From: a bacterium 1XD8-76
GTDB lineage: Bacteria; Bacillota; Clostridia; Lachnospirales; Lachnospiraceae
DNA length: 45,202 nucleotides
Reading direction: 5' to 3'
Assembly: GCA_003611955.1 (NCBI GenBank)
Contig: RAZE01000026.1
Location: forward strand, 1 to 45,202
Shown here: piece after piece, positions 8,110-16,528 of the stretch
Position numbering within the stretch: the first letter of the stretch is position 1
Layout: each line of letters starts with the position of its first letter
Program-made: the position numbers and the translations under genes
Notes under the pieces: generated by a model
Databases searched by the model: none
Seen by the model: only the letters and a program-made list of their open reading frames with translations
What the model was told of the DNA's origin: nothing

Positions 8110-10674
8110 TCACTTCGGAAAATGCAGCACTACCTTGAACAGATCGCCGTCCACCACGATCTCCAGCTTTCCGCCCATCAGCTCCATAAGGCTGCCCGCT
8201 ATGGAGAGCCCCAGCCCGCTGCCGTCGGTATGTCTCGAGGCATCCCCTCTCACAAACCGCTCCATCAGCTCGCCGCCGGAAATGTTCAGCTCATACTGCG
8301 AAATGTTCTTGAAGGATATCACCGCCTCCTTCTCCGTCTCGTCCAGGTCAATGTACACCCTCGTCCCCGACTGCGCGTACTTGCAGATATTCTGCACCAG
8401 ATTTTCCACCACCCGCCACAGATGTCTGCCGTCAGCGTTCACAAAAATTTCTGCCTCCGGCCTGTGCATCACCATGCGGAGTCCCGCCGCATGGATCTTT
8501 TCCTCGAACTCTCCCACGGTCTGCGTCAGAAACACTCCCAGCTCCAGACTTTCCATCTTCACCGGCATACTGCCCGTAGAAGCCTTGGACGCCTCGATCA
8601 GATCCTCGGTCAGCTTTTTTAACCTTGCGCTCTGGCGGTTTAACACCTCCAGATACTCCTTCGCCTTCTCGTTGTGGATCTCCTCCTTCTGCAGCAGATC
8701 CACATAATTGATGATCGACGTCAGCGGCGTCTTGATATCGTGGGACACATTGGTGATCAGCTCCGTCCGGAAATGCTCGCTCTGCATGCGCTTCTCCACC
8801 GCCAGGGATATCCCGTCGTGGATGGAATTTAACGCCTCCCCGTGCTTTTTGAACTCCCAGAACATCTTCGCCGTATCGATTTTCTCCTGCAAATTTCCGT
8901 TTGCCAGCTTCTCCGCGCCCTCCTTCAGCTTATTCGCCTGCACAATGCCGACCAGGATCAGGATCAACGTCGCGCCGCGGTACAGAAACCAGATGCACAA
9001 TTCCATCTCCGGACTGAACCCCGTCACCGCGATCCCGAAACACTCCAACAGACTGATGCCGCCCAGGATCAGAATCGCTTTCCACAGGAGAGAGAGATTC
9101 TCCTGCAAAAACTGAAATCCCCTGCCGATATACCGCAGAACTTTCTTACATTTCTTCCAGAACCACGCAAGGATCCTGTAAGCCAGCGTCCCACGCCACC
9201 ATTTGTGCAGCTTCACACGTATCACAAAATCCACCAGCCAGATAAAGCTGATCAGATAACAACCTGCACAGCACAGTGCGGTTATTGTAATCTTCCACGG
9301 ACTGAATCCGTAATAGGTCATCTCCAGACCGACCGCTATAAACAGGCAGCCTAACAGTGCGATCAGAACCGTCTCCACATCCAGGGGTATCTTCTGCCAG
9401 AAGCCAGGCTTTACCGCGTCCACCCAGACCCTTTCCTCATATGGCTCTGAGCCTTCCTCCAATATAACATCTCCATCTTTCGGATCCGCAGTCTCATAGC
9501 TCCCCTTATGCCCTGCCATGATCAGCACGAGCACTGTCGATGCGATCCAGAGAATAATCGAACTAACCAGAACGGCGATGGCCGGATACCTCCACGTGTA
9601 CGCAAAATCTGTCACAAACACAGCCTGCTCAAACAGATCGCCCTCCAGGAAGTTGTCGTGGATCCCCGTCTTCACAAGCGGATCCCGCACCTCGGAGATC
9701 ACCCAGTAGCGCACCGGCTCTTTGTCCTTCGTCTCCACGATCTCATCCTCACTCGCCCGAACTCTCAACACCTCACTCCCGTCGCTGTAGGAATAGTAAC
9801 GGTCCGAAATAGGTTTTCCCAGCAGTTCTCCCTTTTCCGTATTTTCTCCGTTCACAAAGCGGATGTCGGTGTGGAGCAGTTCCACGTCGTCCAGCGTGAT
9901 CAAATTCCAGGTCTCCCAGGACCGTCCCGAATAATCATCAAACTTGTTGAATGTCAGATAGTAGTCCTTCACCACACACTCTTCCCGGTCCATATTATAG
10001 TAGGCGCCCTGCCCGGAGTCATATTTAAACCGCATCTTCATATCGCCGTTTCCGACAAATAAACCCACCTCATCAACCCGGTAGAATTCCTCCTCCGTCT
10101 CATAGTAGAAGATGCCGTCGAGCACATTGTAGTAGTAGCCGATGATCGGCGCCTCCTTCTCATAGTAGACGACCTCCTCATATGCGTAGGACTCCTCATA
10201 TACATTGGCGTACCCGAACAGATGGCAGTCCCAGCCGTATTGGGTCCCCTCTCCGATTTCAAACTCCTGCACACGGACTTCCCCGTTCTCTATCGCGTCC
10301 TCCGACGGCATGGTATCAAAGTTATAATATTCGTAGGAGGCCGGATCCGAAATCTTTTTGATATCGCTGATATCCGCGATCTCCTCCGCCCCCAGATCCT
10401 CATCCTTGATGATGCCGTATCGGAAATTCGTCTTATTCAACTCCTCCTGCATCAGGGGCGACTCCCTGTTTGCCATCGCCATCACCGCATAGATATTGCT
10501 GTACGCCTCATAATGTCTCTCCAGAGCTTCCTCTTTTGAACGTTCGTACGCTCCCATAGCACCGATCACAACGACCGCCGCCGCGCTGAAAAACACCACC
10601 GCCGCCATCACAAATGAAATGACAACCAGCCCAATCTTCCATCCTGTATTACTTTTCCATTTATTTTTATTCAT
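8110..10674 (-). CDS. Large membrane sensor histidine kinase
   Basis: An 854-residue kinase. One N-terminal transmembrane helix (about 12-40) is followed by a roughly 340-residue extracellular domain rich in Tyr, Asp and Glu. Several more membrane helices follow (about 370-590, some paired), then a HAMP-like linker (KLANGNLQEKID). The HisKA domain has NVSHDIKTPL with His645. The HATPase_c domain has an N-box variant (VVENLVQNICKYA) and a GSGLGLSIAG G-box. I start at the Met after GAGGAGG at 10674; an ATG 60 bp upstream would lie inside the regulator gene and lacks a site. It is 10 bp from the OmpR-type regulator that precedes it, so it phosphorylates that protein. The signal is unknown; the large sensor domain is unusual in size. 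Confidence 0.92.
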   Translation of the reverse strand: MNKNKWKSNTGWKIGLVVISFVMAAVVFFSAAAVVVIGAMGAYERSKEEALERHYEAYSNIYAVMAMANRESPLMQEELNKTNFRYGIIKDEDLGAEEIADISDIKKISDPASYEYYNFDTMPSEDAIENGEVRVQEFEIGEGTQYGWDCHLFGYANVYEESYAYEEVVYYEKEAPIIGYYYNVLDGIFYYETEEEFYRVDEVGLFVGNGDMKMRFKYDSGQGAYYNMDREECVVKDYYLTFNKFDDYSGRSWETWNLITLDDVELLHTDIRFVNGENTEKGELLGKPISDRYYSYSDGSEVLRVRASEDEIVETKDKEPVRYWVISEVRDPLVKTGIHDNFLEGDLFEQAVFVTDFAYTWRYPAIAVLVSSIILWIASTVLVLIMAGHKGSYETADPKDGDVILEEGSEPYEERVWVDAVKPGFWQKIPLDVETVLIALLGCLFIAVGLEMTYYGFSPWKITITALCCAGCYLISFIWLVDFVIRVKLHKWWRGTLAYRILAWFWKKCKKVLRYIGRGFQFLQENLSLLWKAILILGGISLLECFGIAVTGFSPEMELCIWFLYRGATLILILVGIVQANKLKEGAEKLANGNLQEKIDTAKMFWEFKKHGEALNSIHDGISLAVEKRMQSEHFRTELITNVSHDIKTPLTSIINYVDLLQKEEIHNEKAKEYLEVLNRQSARLKKLTEDLIEASKASTGSMPVKMESLELGVFLTQTVGEFEEKIHAAGLRMVMHRPEAEIFVNADGRHLWRVVENLVQNICKYAQSGTRVYIDLDETEKEAVISFKNISQYELNISGGELMERFVRGDASRHTDGSGLGLSIAGSLMELMGGKLEIVVDGDLFKVVLHFPK

Positions 10675-10684
10675 GTCATCCTCC

Positions 10685-11386
10685 TCACCGCCGCTCCTTT
10701 GGCGCCTCCAGCTTGTAGCCGTGGCCCCAGACAACCTTCAGATAGCGGGGCTCCGCCGGATTGATCTCCAGCTTCTCCCGCAGGTGCCTGATATGTACCG
10801 CCACCGTATTCTCCGTCCCGTAAGGATTATCCTTCCAGACTTCGCTGTATATCTTCGCCGGGGAAAAGACCTCCCCCGGATGCTGCATAAACAACTTCAA
10901 AATATCAAACTCTGTGGGGGTAAGCGGCACCTTCTCCCCGTCCAGCGTGACCTCCTTCGCCCTGTCGTCCAGTTCGATGCCGCCGATGGAAAGGCTCTCC
11001 GCCTTCGGCGCGCTCCCCCCCAACATCATATATCTCCTGAGCTGAGACTTCACCCTGGCGAGCAGCTCCACCGGCTGAAACGGCTTTGTCACATAATCGT
11101 CCGCTCCCACGGTCAGCCCCAGTACTTTATCCGCATCCTCCCCCTTCGCCGTCAGCATGATGATCGGCACATTGGATATCTCCCGGATCTTCGCCATCGC
11201 CGTGATGCCGTCCATCACCGGCATCATAATATCAAGAAGAACAAGATGCACCTCCTCCTTCTCCACGACCGCAACCGCTTCCCTGCCGTTTTCCGCTGTC
11301 AAAACCGTATATCCCTCGCCGCCCAGATAGATCTGCAGCGCCGCGGCAATATCTTTCTCGTCATCGCATACCAGTATGTTCGCCAT
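10685..11386 (-). CDS. OmpR/PhoB-family response regulator
   Basis: A 233-residue DNA-binding response regulator. The receiver domain (1-115) has CDDE at 7-10, the phospho-acceptor Asp52 in LLDIMMP, Thr in MLTAKG and Lys in VTKPFQP. The winged-helix domain (about 135-230) shows LTPTEFDILKLFMQHPGEVFS and the recognition region NTVAVHIRHLREK. I choose the second Met (11386), which has AGGGG at good spacing; the upstream ATG at 11401 has its site too close. It is the first gene of the pair with the 854-residue kinase. Confidence 0.93.
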   Translation of the reverse strand: MANILVCDDEKDIAAALQIYLGGEGYTVLTAENGREAVAVVEKEEVHLVLLDIMMPVMDGITAMAKIREISNVPIIMLTAKGEDADKVLGLTVGADDYVTKPFQPVELLARVKSQLRRYMMLGGSAPKAESLSIGGIELDDRAKEVTLDGEKVPLTPTEFDILKLFMQHPGEVFSPAKIYSEVWKDNPYGTENTVAVHIRHLREKLEINPAEPRYLKVVWGHGYKLEAPKERR

Positions 11387-11529
11387 ATCAAATCCCCTCA
11401 TCTTCCTTTCGGTCTTTTCTCCCTGCTGTCCGTATCAATTATTGCTGCAATAAATGGTATATACACATTTTAGTAGAACTTTTATGAATAATAAACGGGG
11501 TAAAATATTAAAATTTCTTTAAGAAAGCC

Positions 11530-11560
11530 AAAAATCCCACACTACGGGCATGTAGTGTGA
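11530..11560 (-). terminator. Terminator of tRNA-Leu(UAG)
   Basis: An eight-base-pair stem (CACACTAC with GTAGTGTG) with a six-base loop is followed by GGGATTTTTGG on the minus strand, directly downstream of tRNA-Leu. Confidence 0.88.
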
Positions 11561-11570
11561 GACTCCCTCC

Positions 11571-11651
11571 TGCGGTTAGTGGGACTTGAACCCACACACG
11601 TAAAGTACAGGAACCTAAATCCTGCGCGTCTGCCAATTCCGCCATAACCGC
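11571..11651 (-). tRNA. tRNA-Leu(UAG)
   Basis: Acceptor GCGGTTA pairs with TAACCGC and the discriminator is A. The anticodon loop TTTAGGT gives anticodon UAG. The long variable arm expected for Leu is present, and the T arm holds GTTCAAGTC. CCA is not encoded. It has its own promoter and terminator. Confidence 0.96.
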
Positions 11652-11689
11652 ATATATGGGCGGCAGGCTTTATCACCCGCCGCTTTTTC

Positions 11690-11719
11690 AGTATAGCAAC
11701 CAACTCTTTATTCTGTCAA
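11690..11719 (-). promoter_or_regulatory. Promoter of tRNA-Leu(UAG)
   Basis: TTGACA at 11714-11719 and TATACT at 11690-11695 are separated by 18 bp, reading towards the tRNA on the minus strand and starting just past the MATE stop codon. Confidence 0.85.
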
Positions 11720-11731
11720 GAAAGCTTTTGC

Positions 11732-13096
11732 TTATTCCCCGATGTGGACAATCACCTTTTTCCACATCCGCACCAGGAAGAACACCGTCACGGAAGCCGA
11801 CATCACCTCCGCGATCGGGAAGGACCACCACACATTCTGCAGTTTCCCGGTGAGCGCCAGCAGATAGGCCGCCGGAAGCAGCACCACCAGCTGTCTGCAG
11901 ATGGAATTGATCATGCTGTACCACGCGTACCCGAGCGCCTGAAACAGCGAGCCCGTCACGATACAGAACGCCGCCACAAGAAAGCAGGTGCTGATGATCC
12001 GCAGCGCCGGCACGCCAATGCCCAGCATCATCTCCGAAGCATCAAACAACAGAAGAAGCCTGTCCGGAATGCACTGCATAAGGACCACTCCCACCGACAT
12101 GATCGCCACCGCATAAAAGACCGACAACCGATATGTTTTGACGACTCTCTCCCTGCTGCCCGCCCCGTAGTTGTAGGCGAGAATGGGCACCATGCCGTTG
12201 TTCAGACCGAACACCGGCATAAACACAAAGCTCTGCAGTTTGAAGTACACGCCAAACACCGCTGTCGCCGTATCCGTGAAAGCGATCAGAATGCGGTTCA
12301 TGCCGTAGGTCATCAGAGAACCGATCGCCTGCATGATAATGGAAGGCACCCCAATCATATAGATCTGTCCTATAACTTTTGCGTCAGGCCTGAATCCCTT
12401 CATGTTTATATGGATCTCTTCGTTCACCCGAATGTTCATTATGACAGCCATGACCGCCGCCACACACTGCCCAATCACTGTGGCCACGGCAGCGCCCGCC
12501 ACGCCCATCTCCGGCATCCCGAAATAGCCGAAGATCAGAATCGGATCCAGGATAATATTGATGATCGCGCCGGTTCCCTGCGTGATCATCGTATAAAAGG
12601 TCTTTCCGGTGGACTGCAGCAGTTTCTCAAAGGTGGACTGCATAAATATGCCGAGAGACGCCACACAGATGATCGTCAGATACTGTTCACCGTATCCCGT
12701 GATCACCGCGTCCGTCGTCTGGCTGGCATAAAAGATATTCACGCCGAAAATGCCGATCAGCAAAAACAGCAGGTAACTGAGCAACGCCAGAAAAATACCG
12801 TTCTTTGCAACCGTATCCGCCTTCCCGAACTCCTTTTCTCCCAAAAACCGCGACAGCAGCGCGTTGATGCCGACCGCCGTCCCTACGCCCACCGCTATCA
12901 TCAGCGTCTGTATCGGAAACGCGAGAGAAACCGCTGTCAACGCTTTCTCCTCGATCCGCGCCACGAAGATACTGTCCACAATATTGTAGAGCGCCTGCAC
13001 GAGCATGGAGATCATCATCGGCAGAGACATCGTGACGAGCAGTTTATTGACGGGCAGCACGCCCATCTTGTTTTCTTTTACCATCGTTTCTTCCAT
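11732..13096 (-). CDS. MATE-family efflux transporter
   Basis: A 454-residue multidrug and toxin extrusion protein with about twelve membrane helices, expected to export cationic or other small molecules using a Na+ or H+ gradient. Family features are PMMISMLVQALYNIVDSIFVARI near the N-terminus and LSRFLGEKEFGKAD after helix 2, with a matching second half. I place the start at 13096, where AAAGGAGG precedes the ATG at good spacing; further upstream lies the tRNA terminator and tRNA-Lys, so the longer open frame is not coding. Substrate unknown. Confidence 0.92.
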   Translation of the reverse strand: MEETMVKENKMGVLPVNKLLVTMSLPMMISMLVQALYNIVDSIFVARIEEKALTAVSLAFPIQTLMIAVGVGTAVGINALLSRFLGEKEFGKADTVAKNGIFLALLSYLLFLLIGIFGVNIFYASQTTDAVITGYGEQYLTIICVASLGIFMQSTFEKLLQSTGKTFYTMITQGTGAIINIILDPILIFGYFGMPEMGVAGAAVATVIGQCVAAVMAVIMNIRVNEEIHINMKGFRPDAKVIGQIYMIGVPSIIMQAIGSLMTYGMNRILIAFTDTATAVFGVYFKLQSFVFMPVFGLNNGMVPILAYNYGAGSRERVVKTYRLSVFYAVAIMSVGVVLMQCIPDRLLLLFDASEMMLGIGVPALRIISTCFLVAAFCIVTGSLFQALGYAWYSMINSICRQLVVLLPAAYLLALTGKLQNVWWSFPIAEVMSASVTVFFLVRMWKKVIVHIGE

Positions 13097-13138
13097 AGCA
13101 ATTATCCTCCTTTCGCTCACCCGGATACCCCCGGCACT

Positions 13139-13164
13139 AAAAAAAGACGGTAAAATCCCGCCCT
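13139..13164 (-). terminator. Terminator of the six-tRNA operon
   Basis: A GGCGG/CCGTC stem around a GATTTTA loop is followed by seven T residues on the minus strand, just after tRNA-Lys and before the MATE ribosome site. Confidence 0.8.
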
Positions 13165-13174
13165 CTTTCTCTAA

Positions 13175-13247
13175 TGAGCCACCGGGGACTCGAACCCCGG
13201 ACAACTTGATTAAAAGTCAAGTGCTCTACCACCTGAGCTAGTGGCCC
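13175..13247 (-). tRNA. tRNA-Lys(UUU)
   Basis: Acceptor GGGCCAC pairs with GTGGCTC and the discriminator is A. The anticodon loop CTTTTAA gives UUU. CCA is not encoded. It is the last gene of the six-tRNA operon. Confidence 0.97.
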
Positions 13248-13298
13248 ATATCAAAAATATATCTACATACAAATGCGACTGACATCTATATGTACGAA

Positions 13299-13370
13299 CT
13301 GGGCTAGCTGGATTCGAACCAGCGAATGCAGGAGTCAAAGTCCTGTGCCTTACCGCTTGGCGATAGCCCA
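13299..13370 (-). tRNA. tRNA-Gln(UUG)
   Basis: Acceptor TGGGCTA pairs with TAGCCCA and the discriminator is G. The anticodon loop CTTTGAC gives UUG. D and T arms are complete; CCA is not encoded. Confidence 0.97.
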
Positions 13371-13425
13371 TCATCGGCATCCTGCCCACCACGAATCTCT
13401 TCTTATGCCCCTCTGAAGATAACAG

Positions 13426-13500
13426 GGTGGGTAAAGGGACTCGAACCCTCGGCCTCCAGAGCCACAATCTGGCGCGCTAGCCAACTGCGCCATACCCACC
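13426..13500 (-). tRNA. tRNA-His(GUG)
   Basis: The acceptor GTGGGTA/TACCCAC has an encoded extra G at position -1 opposite discriminator C, the histidine identity feature. The anticodon loop TTGTGGC gives GUG. Confidence 0.97.
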
Positions 13501-13523
13501 ATATAGACATCTGCATGTCCTAA

Positions 13524-13597
<74 letters not shown>

Positions 13598-13615
13598 ACA
13601 TTGAATAATACCACA

Positions 13616-13686
13616 AGCGGGTGATGGGAATCGAACCCACGTGTCCAGCTTGGAAGGCTGGTGTTCTACCATTGAACTACACCCGC
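13616..13686 (-). tRNA. tRNA-Gly(UCC)
   Basis: Acceptor GCGGGTG pairs with CACCCGC and the discriminator is U. The anticodon loop CTTCCAA gives UCC. The length of 71 is usual for tRNA-Gly. Confidence 0.97.
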
Positions 13687-13720
13687 ATATACGATCTAAC
13701 GAACTATCAGCTTTTATAAA

Positions 13721-13795
13721 TCGGGGTGACAGGATTCGAACCTGCGACCTCCTGGTCCCAAACCAGGCGCTCTAGCCAAGCTGAGCCACACCCCG
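13721..13795 (-). tRNA. tRNA-Pro(UGG)
   Basis: Acceptor CGGGGTG pairs with CACCCCG and the discriminator is A. The anticodon loop TTTGGGA gives UGG. It is the first gene of the six-tRNA operon. Confidence 0.97.
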
Positions 13796-13854
13796 GATTT
13801 CTCGGACTCGGAAAATCCCCTGATTTATAACGCCCTAACCGTGACGCAAGGACT

Positions 13855-13883
13855 ATTATATAATACCATTCTCCCCATGTCAA
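13855..13883 (-). promoter_or_regulatory. Consensus promoter of the six-tRNA operon
   Basis: A perfect TTGACA (13878-13883), a 17-bp spacer and a perfect TATAAT (13855-13860) read on the minus strand into tRNA-Pro. It sits in the gap after the CotH-like gene. Confidence 0.95.
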
Positions 13884-13919
13884 GAAACATTTTCAAATTT
13901 TTTCAAATTTTGGGATCGC

Positions 13920-15344
13920 TCAGCTTCCCCACTGTTCGTCCAGCCACTTTTTCCTCTTCTCCAGAAATGCGCGCATCTCCTCCGCATCCTTCTCCCAGTT
14001 GTCCACGCCTCTGTACCGATTATCCCTCTCGGCCGCCTGGCGGATCTGCTCCTTGTACTCGTCGAACCCTCTCTCGAACAACTCCTCCAGCCACGGCGAA
14101 TAGTCCTCCTGATAGCACTGCTTCACAGCGGCATAAAACTCCGGTTTCTCGTACAGCGCCTTGCTCCATCCCTCCGAATTGACATAAAAGCCCTCCGGAT
14201 CATGCAGATTCTCCGCATCCCCCCAGTCTCCGCTGTTCCCCAGCGCCAGATCATAGTCCCACACCGGCCCCGCATACAGCCTGTCCTCATATCGCGGTTT
14301 ATAGAAAAAGACACTGGACGAATTGGCGTCAATATTTTTGCTGATCTCATCCAGAACATAGCGCCTGGCAAAGGAATCGATATCTATAAACTCCGTGTAG
14401 AAGCCCCCGGCTCTGCTTATATCCAGCTCCTTCCCCTGAGAAATATACCCGCTCTCCGCAAAAAGTGCGCTCTCAAAATCCTGCACAAAACCGTAAATAT
14501 ACTGGATCTGTTCCACCGACGCGTAGGCCGGATTCTTCACGACCACATGCTGTCCCTTTCTCGTGATAAACTTGCTGGGTTCCGCCGCGTATCTGACAGG
14601 GTATTCCATCTCCATCAGATATCCTCCCGTGATATTTTTCGGGTTCTGCGGCAGAAACCATCCCTGCAGAAGCGTCTCCTCCCCCGGGATCGTATAATTC
14701 ATATAACCTGCCACATCTCCGTTCAAATCTTTATTTTCCTGTTCCAGATCGCCGATCTCCAACCGTCCCGCCGCGATGTCCACTTTCTCGGACAGAAGAT
14801 AAAGCCCCTGGTATTCGCCGTTCACGTACAGATCGATCCACTCGCAGCTCAGGGCTCCCGGCAGGCCGCAGTCCTTTGACATGTCCAGAAATATCTTATT
14901 TCTCATCATGGAGGCGTCCTTCGCGTTGGAGATCAAAAGCCACTTTTTGGCGGGCGACATCCCCAAAAGGGAAGTCCTCTGGGACAGTTCCACAAGCCAG
15001 GACTTCTTATTTTCATACCAGGTGGAATTTCCGTGCCCATGCATCTGGACGATCTCTCCCCGCCCGGCCTCCCGGCCGCCCGGCAGATACAGAGTAAATT
15101 TCCCCGCGCTGACATTCGCCTTGTCCGCCTGTAACTCCTCGAGAGACTCCTCCGTCTCCAGAAAAAGCCCCGGCACATTCCCGGAACGATATACCGCCGC
15201 TTCCGTCTCACATACCCCCGAAAATATGTACACAAAAAAAGAGGCCGCAGTTATCAAAAATATCCTCATCAACGTCCGGGATACTTTTATATAATCCGAA
15301 CCCTTTCTTTTCTGTCTTACTTTTACAACAAGCGCCCTGCCCAT
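13920..15344 (-). CDS. CotH-kinase-family protein, membrane anchored
   Basis: A 474-residue protein with an N-terminal membrane anchor or signal (about 25-45) followed by a CotH-kinase domain. Family landmarks are the glycine-rich loop MHGHGNSTW, KKSWLVEL (nucleotide-contacting Lys), LLSEKVDI and the metal-binding VWDYDLALGN. CotH proteins are atypical kinases; in Bacillus CotH phosphorylates spore-coat proteins, and secreted homologues are common in Lachnospiraceae. The start lies 1 bp after the phosphoesterase stop, with GGAG about ten bases ahead. The target here is unknown, and a surface or spore-envelope role is only a family inference. Confidence 0.87.
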   Translation of the reverse strand: MGRALVVKVRQKRKGSDYIKVSRTLMRIFLITAASFFVYIFSGVCETEAAVYRSGNVPGLFLETEESLEELQADKANVSAGKFTLYLPGGREAGRGEIVQMHGHGNSTWYENKKSWLVELSQRTSLLGMSPAKKWLLISNAKDASMMRNKIFLDMSKDCGLPGALSCEWIDLYVNGEYQGLYLLSEKVDIAAGRLEIGDLEQENKDLNGDVAGYMNYTIPGEETLLQGWFLPQNPKNITGGYLMEMEYPVRYAAEPSKFITRKGQHVVVKNPAYASVEQIQYIYGFVQDFESALFAESGYISQGKELDISRAGGFYTEFIDIDSFARRYVLDEISKNIDANSSSVFFYKPRYEDRLYAGPVWDYDLALGNSGDWGDAENLHDPEGFYVNSEGWSKALYEKPEFYAAVKQCYQEDYSPWLEELFERGFDEYKEQIRQAAERDNRYRGVDNWEKDAEEMRAFLEKRKKWLDEQWGS

Positions 15345-15345
15345 T

Positions 15346-15846
15346 TCAAAACCGCTCCAGATAATGTATGGTAACTTCCGTGTTTCCTTCCTCGTCTATC
15401 TCCATCAGCGCGTAGGACGGTTTTCTCCCCTCCTGTCTCGGGTAGGAAAGACTTCCCGGATTTACCGCCAAAATACCGTTTTTATCATCCACCACAGGCC
15501 GATGCGTATGTCCGTAAAATACCATCTGGTATCCCCTCGCCCGCACCTCCTGTTTTAAAAACTCGTTGCTCACAGAGATATAGTAATTATGTCCGTGAGT
15601 CACAAGCGCCTTGTAGGGACCGATCTGCACCTCCACATCATTTTTCAGATTGGAAAAGAAATCATTGTTTCCCGCCGCCATGATAAGGGGGCAGTCGTTC
15701 ACTTCCCGCACCGCCTTTTCAAACTCGCGCTCCTGTCCCTCCACATCCCCGCAATGTATCACCAAAGATACCGGCTTTGTCTCCTGCAGAGCCCTGTAAA
15801 AATTTTCGCCCTGTCTGTGTGTATCACTTACGATCAATATTCTCAT
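15346..15846 (-). CDS. YfcE/MJ0936-type metallophosphoesterase
   Basis: A 166-residue calcineurin-like phosphoesterase with the full metal-binding set: SDTH near residue 7, HCGDVEG, AAGNND, THGHNY and YGHTHRP. Small proteins of this family act as Mn2+-dependent phosphodiesterases in vitro; the physiological substrate is uncertain. It lies 37 bp downstream of the XTP/dITP pyrophosphatase gene, a common pairing in Firmicutes, and 1 bp upstream of the CotH-like gene. Confidence 0.93.
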   Translation of the reverse strand: MRILIVSDTHRQGENFYRALQETKPVSLVIHCGDVEGQEREFEKAVREVNDCPLIMAAGNNDFFSNLKNDVEVQIGPYKALVTHGHNYYISVSNEFLKQEVRARGYQMVFYGHTHRPVVDDKNGILAVNPGSLSYPRQEGRKPSYALMEIDEEGNTEVTIHYLERF

Positions 15847-15883
15847 CTGCTCTCCTTTGCATACGGTATCCTGCGGTCCCGCA

Positions 15884-16489
15884 CTAATCCGTCAGTTTTT
15901 CTCTCATCATGCGCAATGCCTTTCCACGGTGGCTGATACTGTTTTTTTCCTCCGGGGAAAGCTCCGCGCTGGTACGGTCAAACTCGGGCAGATAAAAAAT
16001 AGGATCGTAGCCGAAGCCCCCCTGCCCGCGCTCCTCATAGGCGATCCGCCCCTCCATCGCCGCCTCTGCCGTCAGGATTTTCCCGCCCGGGCACACCGCC
16101 GCGACAGCACAGACAAATCTGGCGCTCCGCTCTTCCTCCGGGACATTGTCCATGCGTTCTATCAGATTCGCGTTCTTCTCCCGATAAGAAGTATCATGCC
16201 CCATATAGCGCGCGGAATAAATGCCGGGCTCGCCGTTTAACGCGTCGATAACCAGACCGGAATCGTCAGCCATGACGACCGCATCCTTCCAGTCGCTGCT
16301 CTTCGCTGCCTTCTCGGCAACAGCTTTCGCTTTTATCACCGCGTTTTCCAGAAAGGTAGCGCCATCCTCCTCCGGCTCCGCGGAGACACCTGCATCTTTC
16401 ATCGTCACTACCAGAGCATCCATATCGCTCAGAATTTCTTTTATCTCTTTTACCTTATCTTTATTTCCTGTCGCCACTATCACTCTCAT
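15884..16489 (-). CDS. rdgB: XTP/dITP diphosphohydrolase (HAM1/RdgB)
   Basis: A 201-residue house-cleaning enzyme that hydrolyses non-canonical purine nucleotides (XTP, dITP) to monophosphates. Signatures are VATGNKDKVKEI at the N-terminus, MADDSGLVID (catalytic/metal Asp), RYMGHDTSYREKN, GGFGYDPIF and SHRGKAL near the end. Length is normal. It is part of the housekeeping run with the phosphoesterase downstream. Confidence 0.95.
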   Translation of the reverse strand: MRVIVATGNKDKVKEIKEILSDMDALVVTMKDAGVSAEPEEDGATFLENAVIKAKAVAEKAAKSSDWKDAVVMADDSGLVIDALNGEPGIYSARYMGHDTSYREKNANLIERMDNVPEEERSARFVCAVAAVCPGGKILTAEAAMEGRIAYEERGQGGFGYDPIFYLPEFDRTSAELSPEEKNSISHRGKALRMMREKLTD

Positions 16490-16528
16490 ATCTCTGCCCG
16501 AAATCTGTCCTTCCTCCTCAATGCCGTC

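Noticed and set aside
13097..13204. A longer N-terminus for the MATE gene
   Set aside because: The extension covers a tRNA terminator and part of tRNA-Lys; the ATG at 13096 has the good ribosome site.
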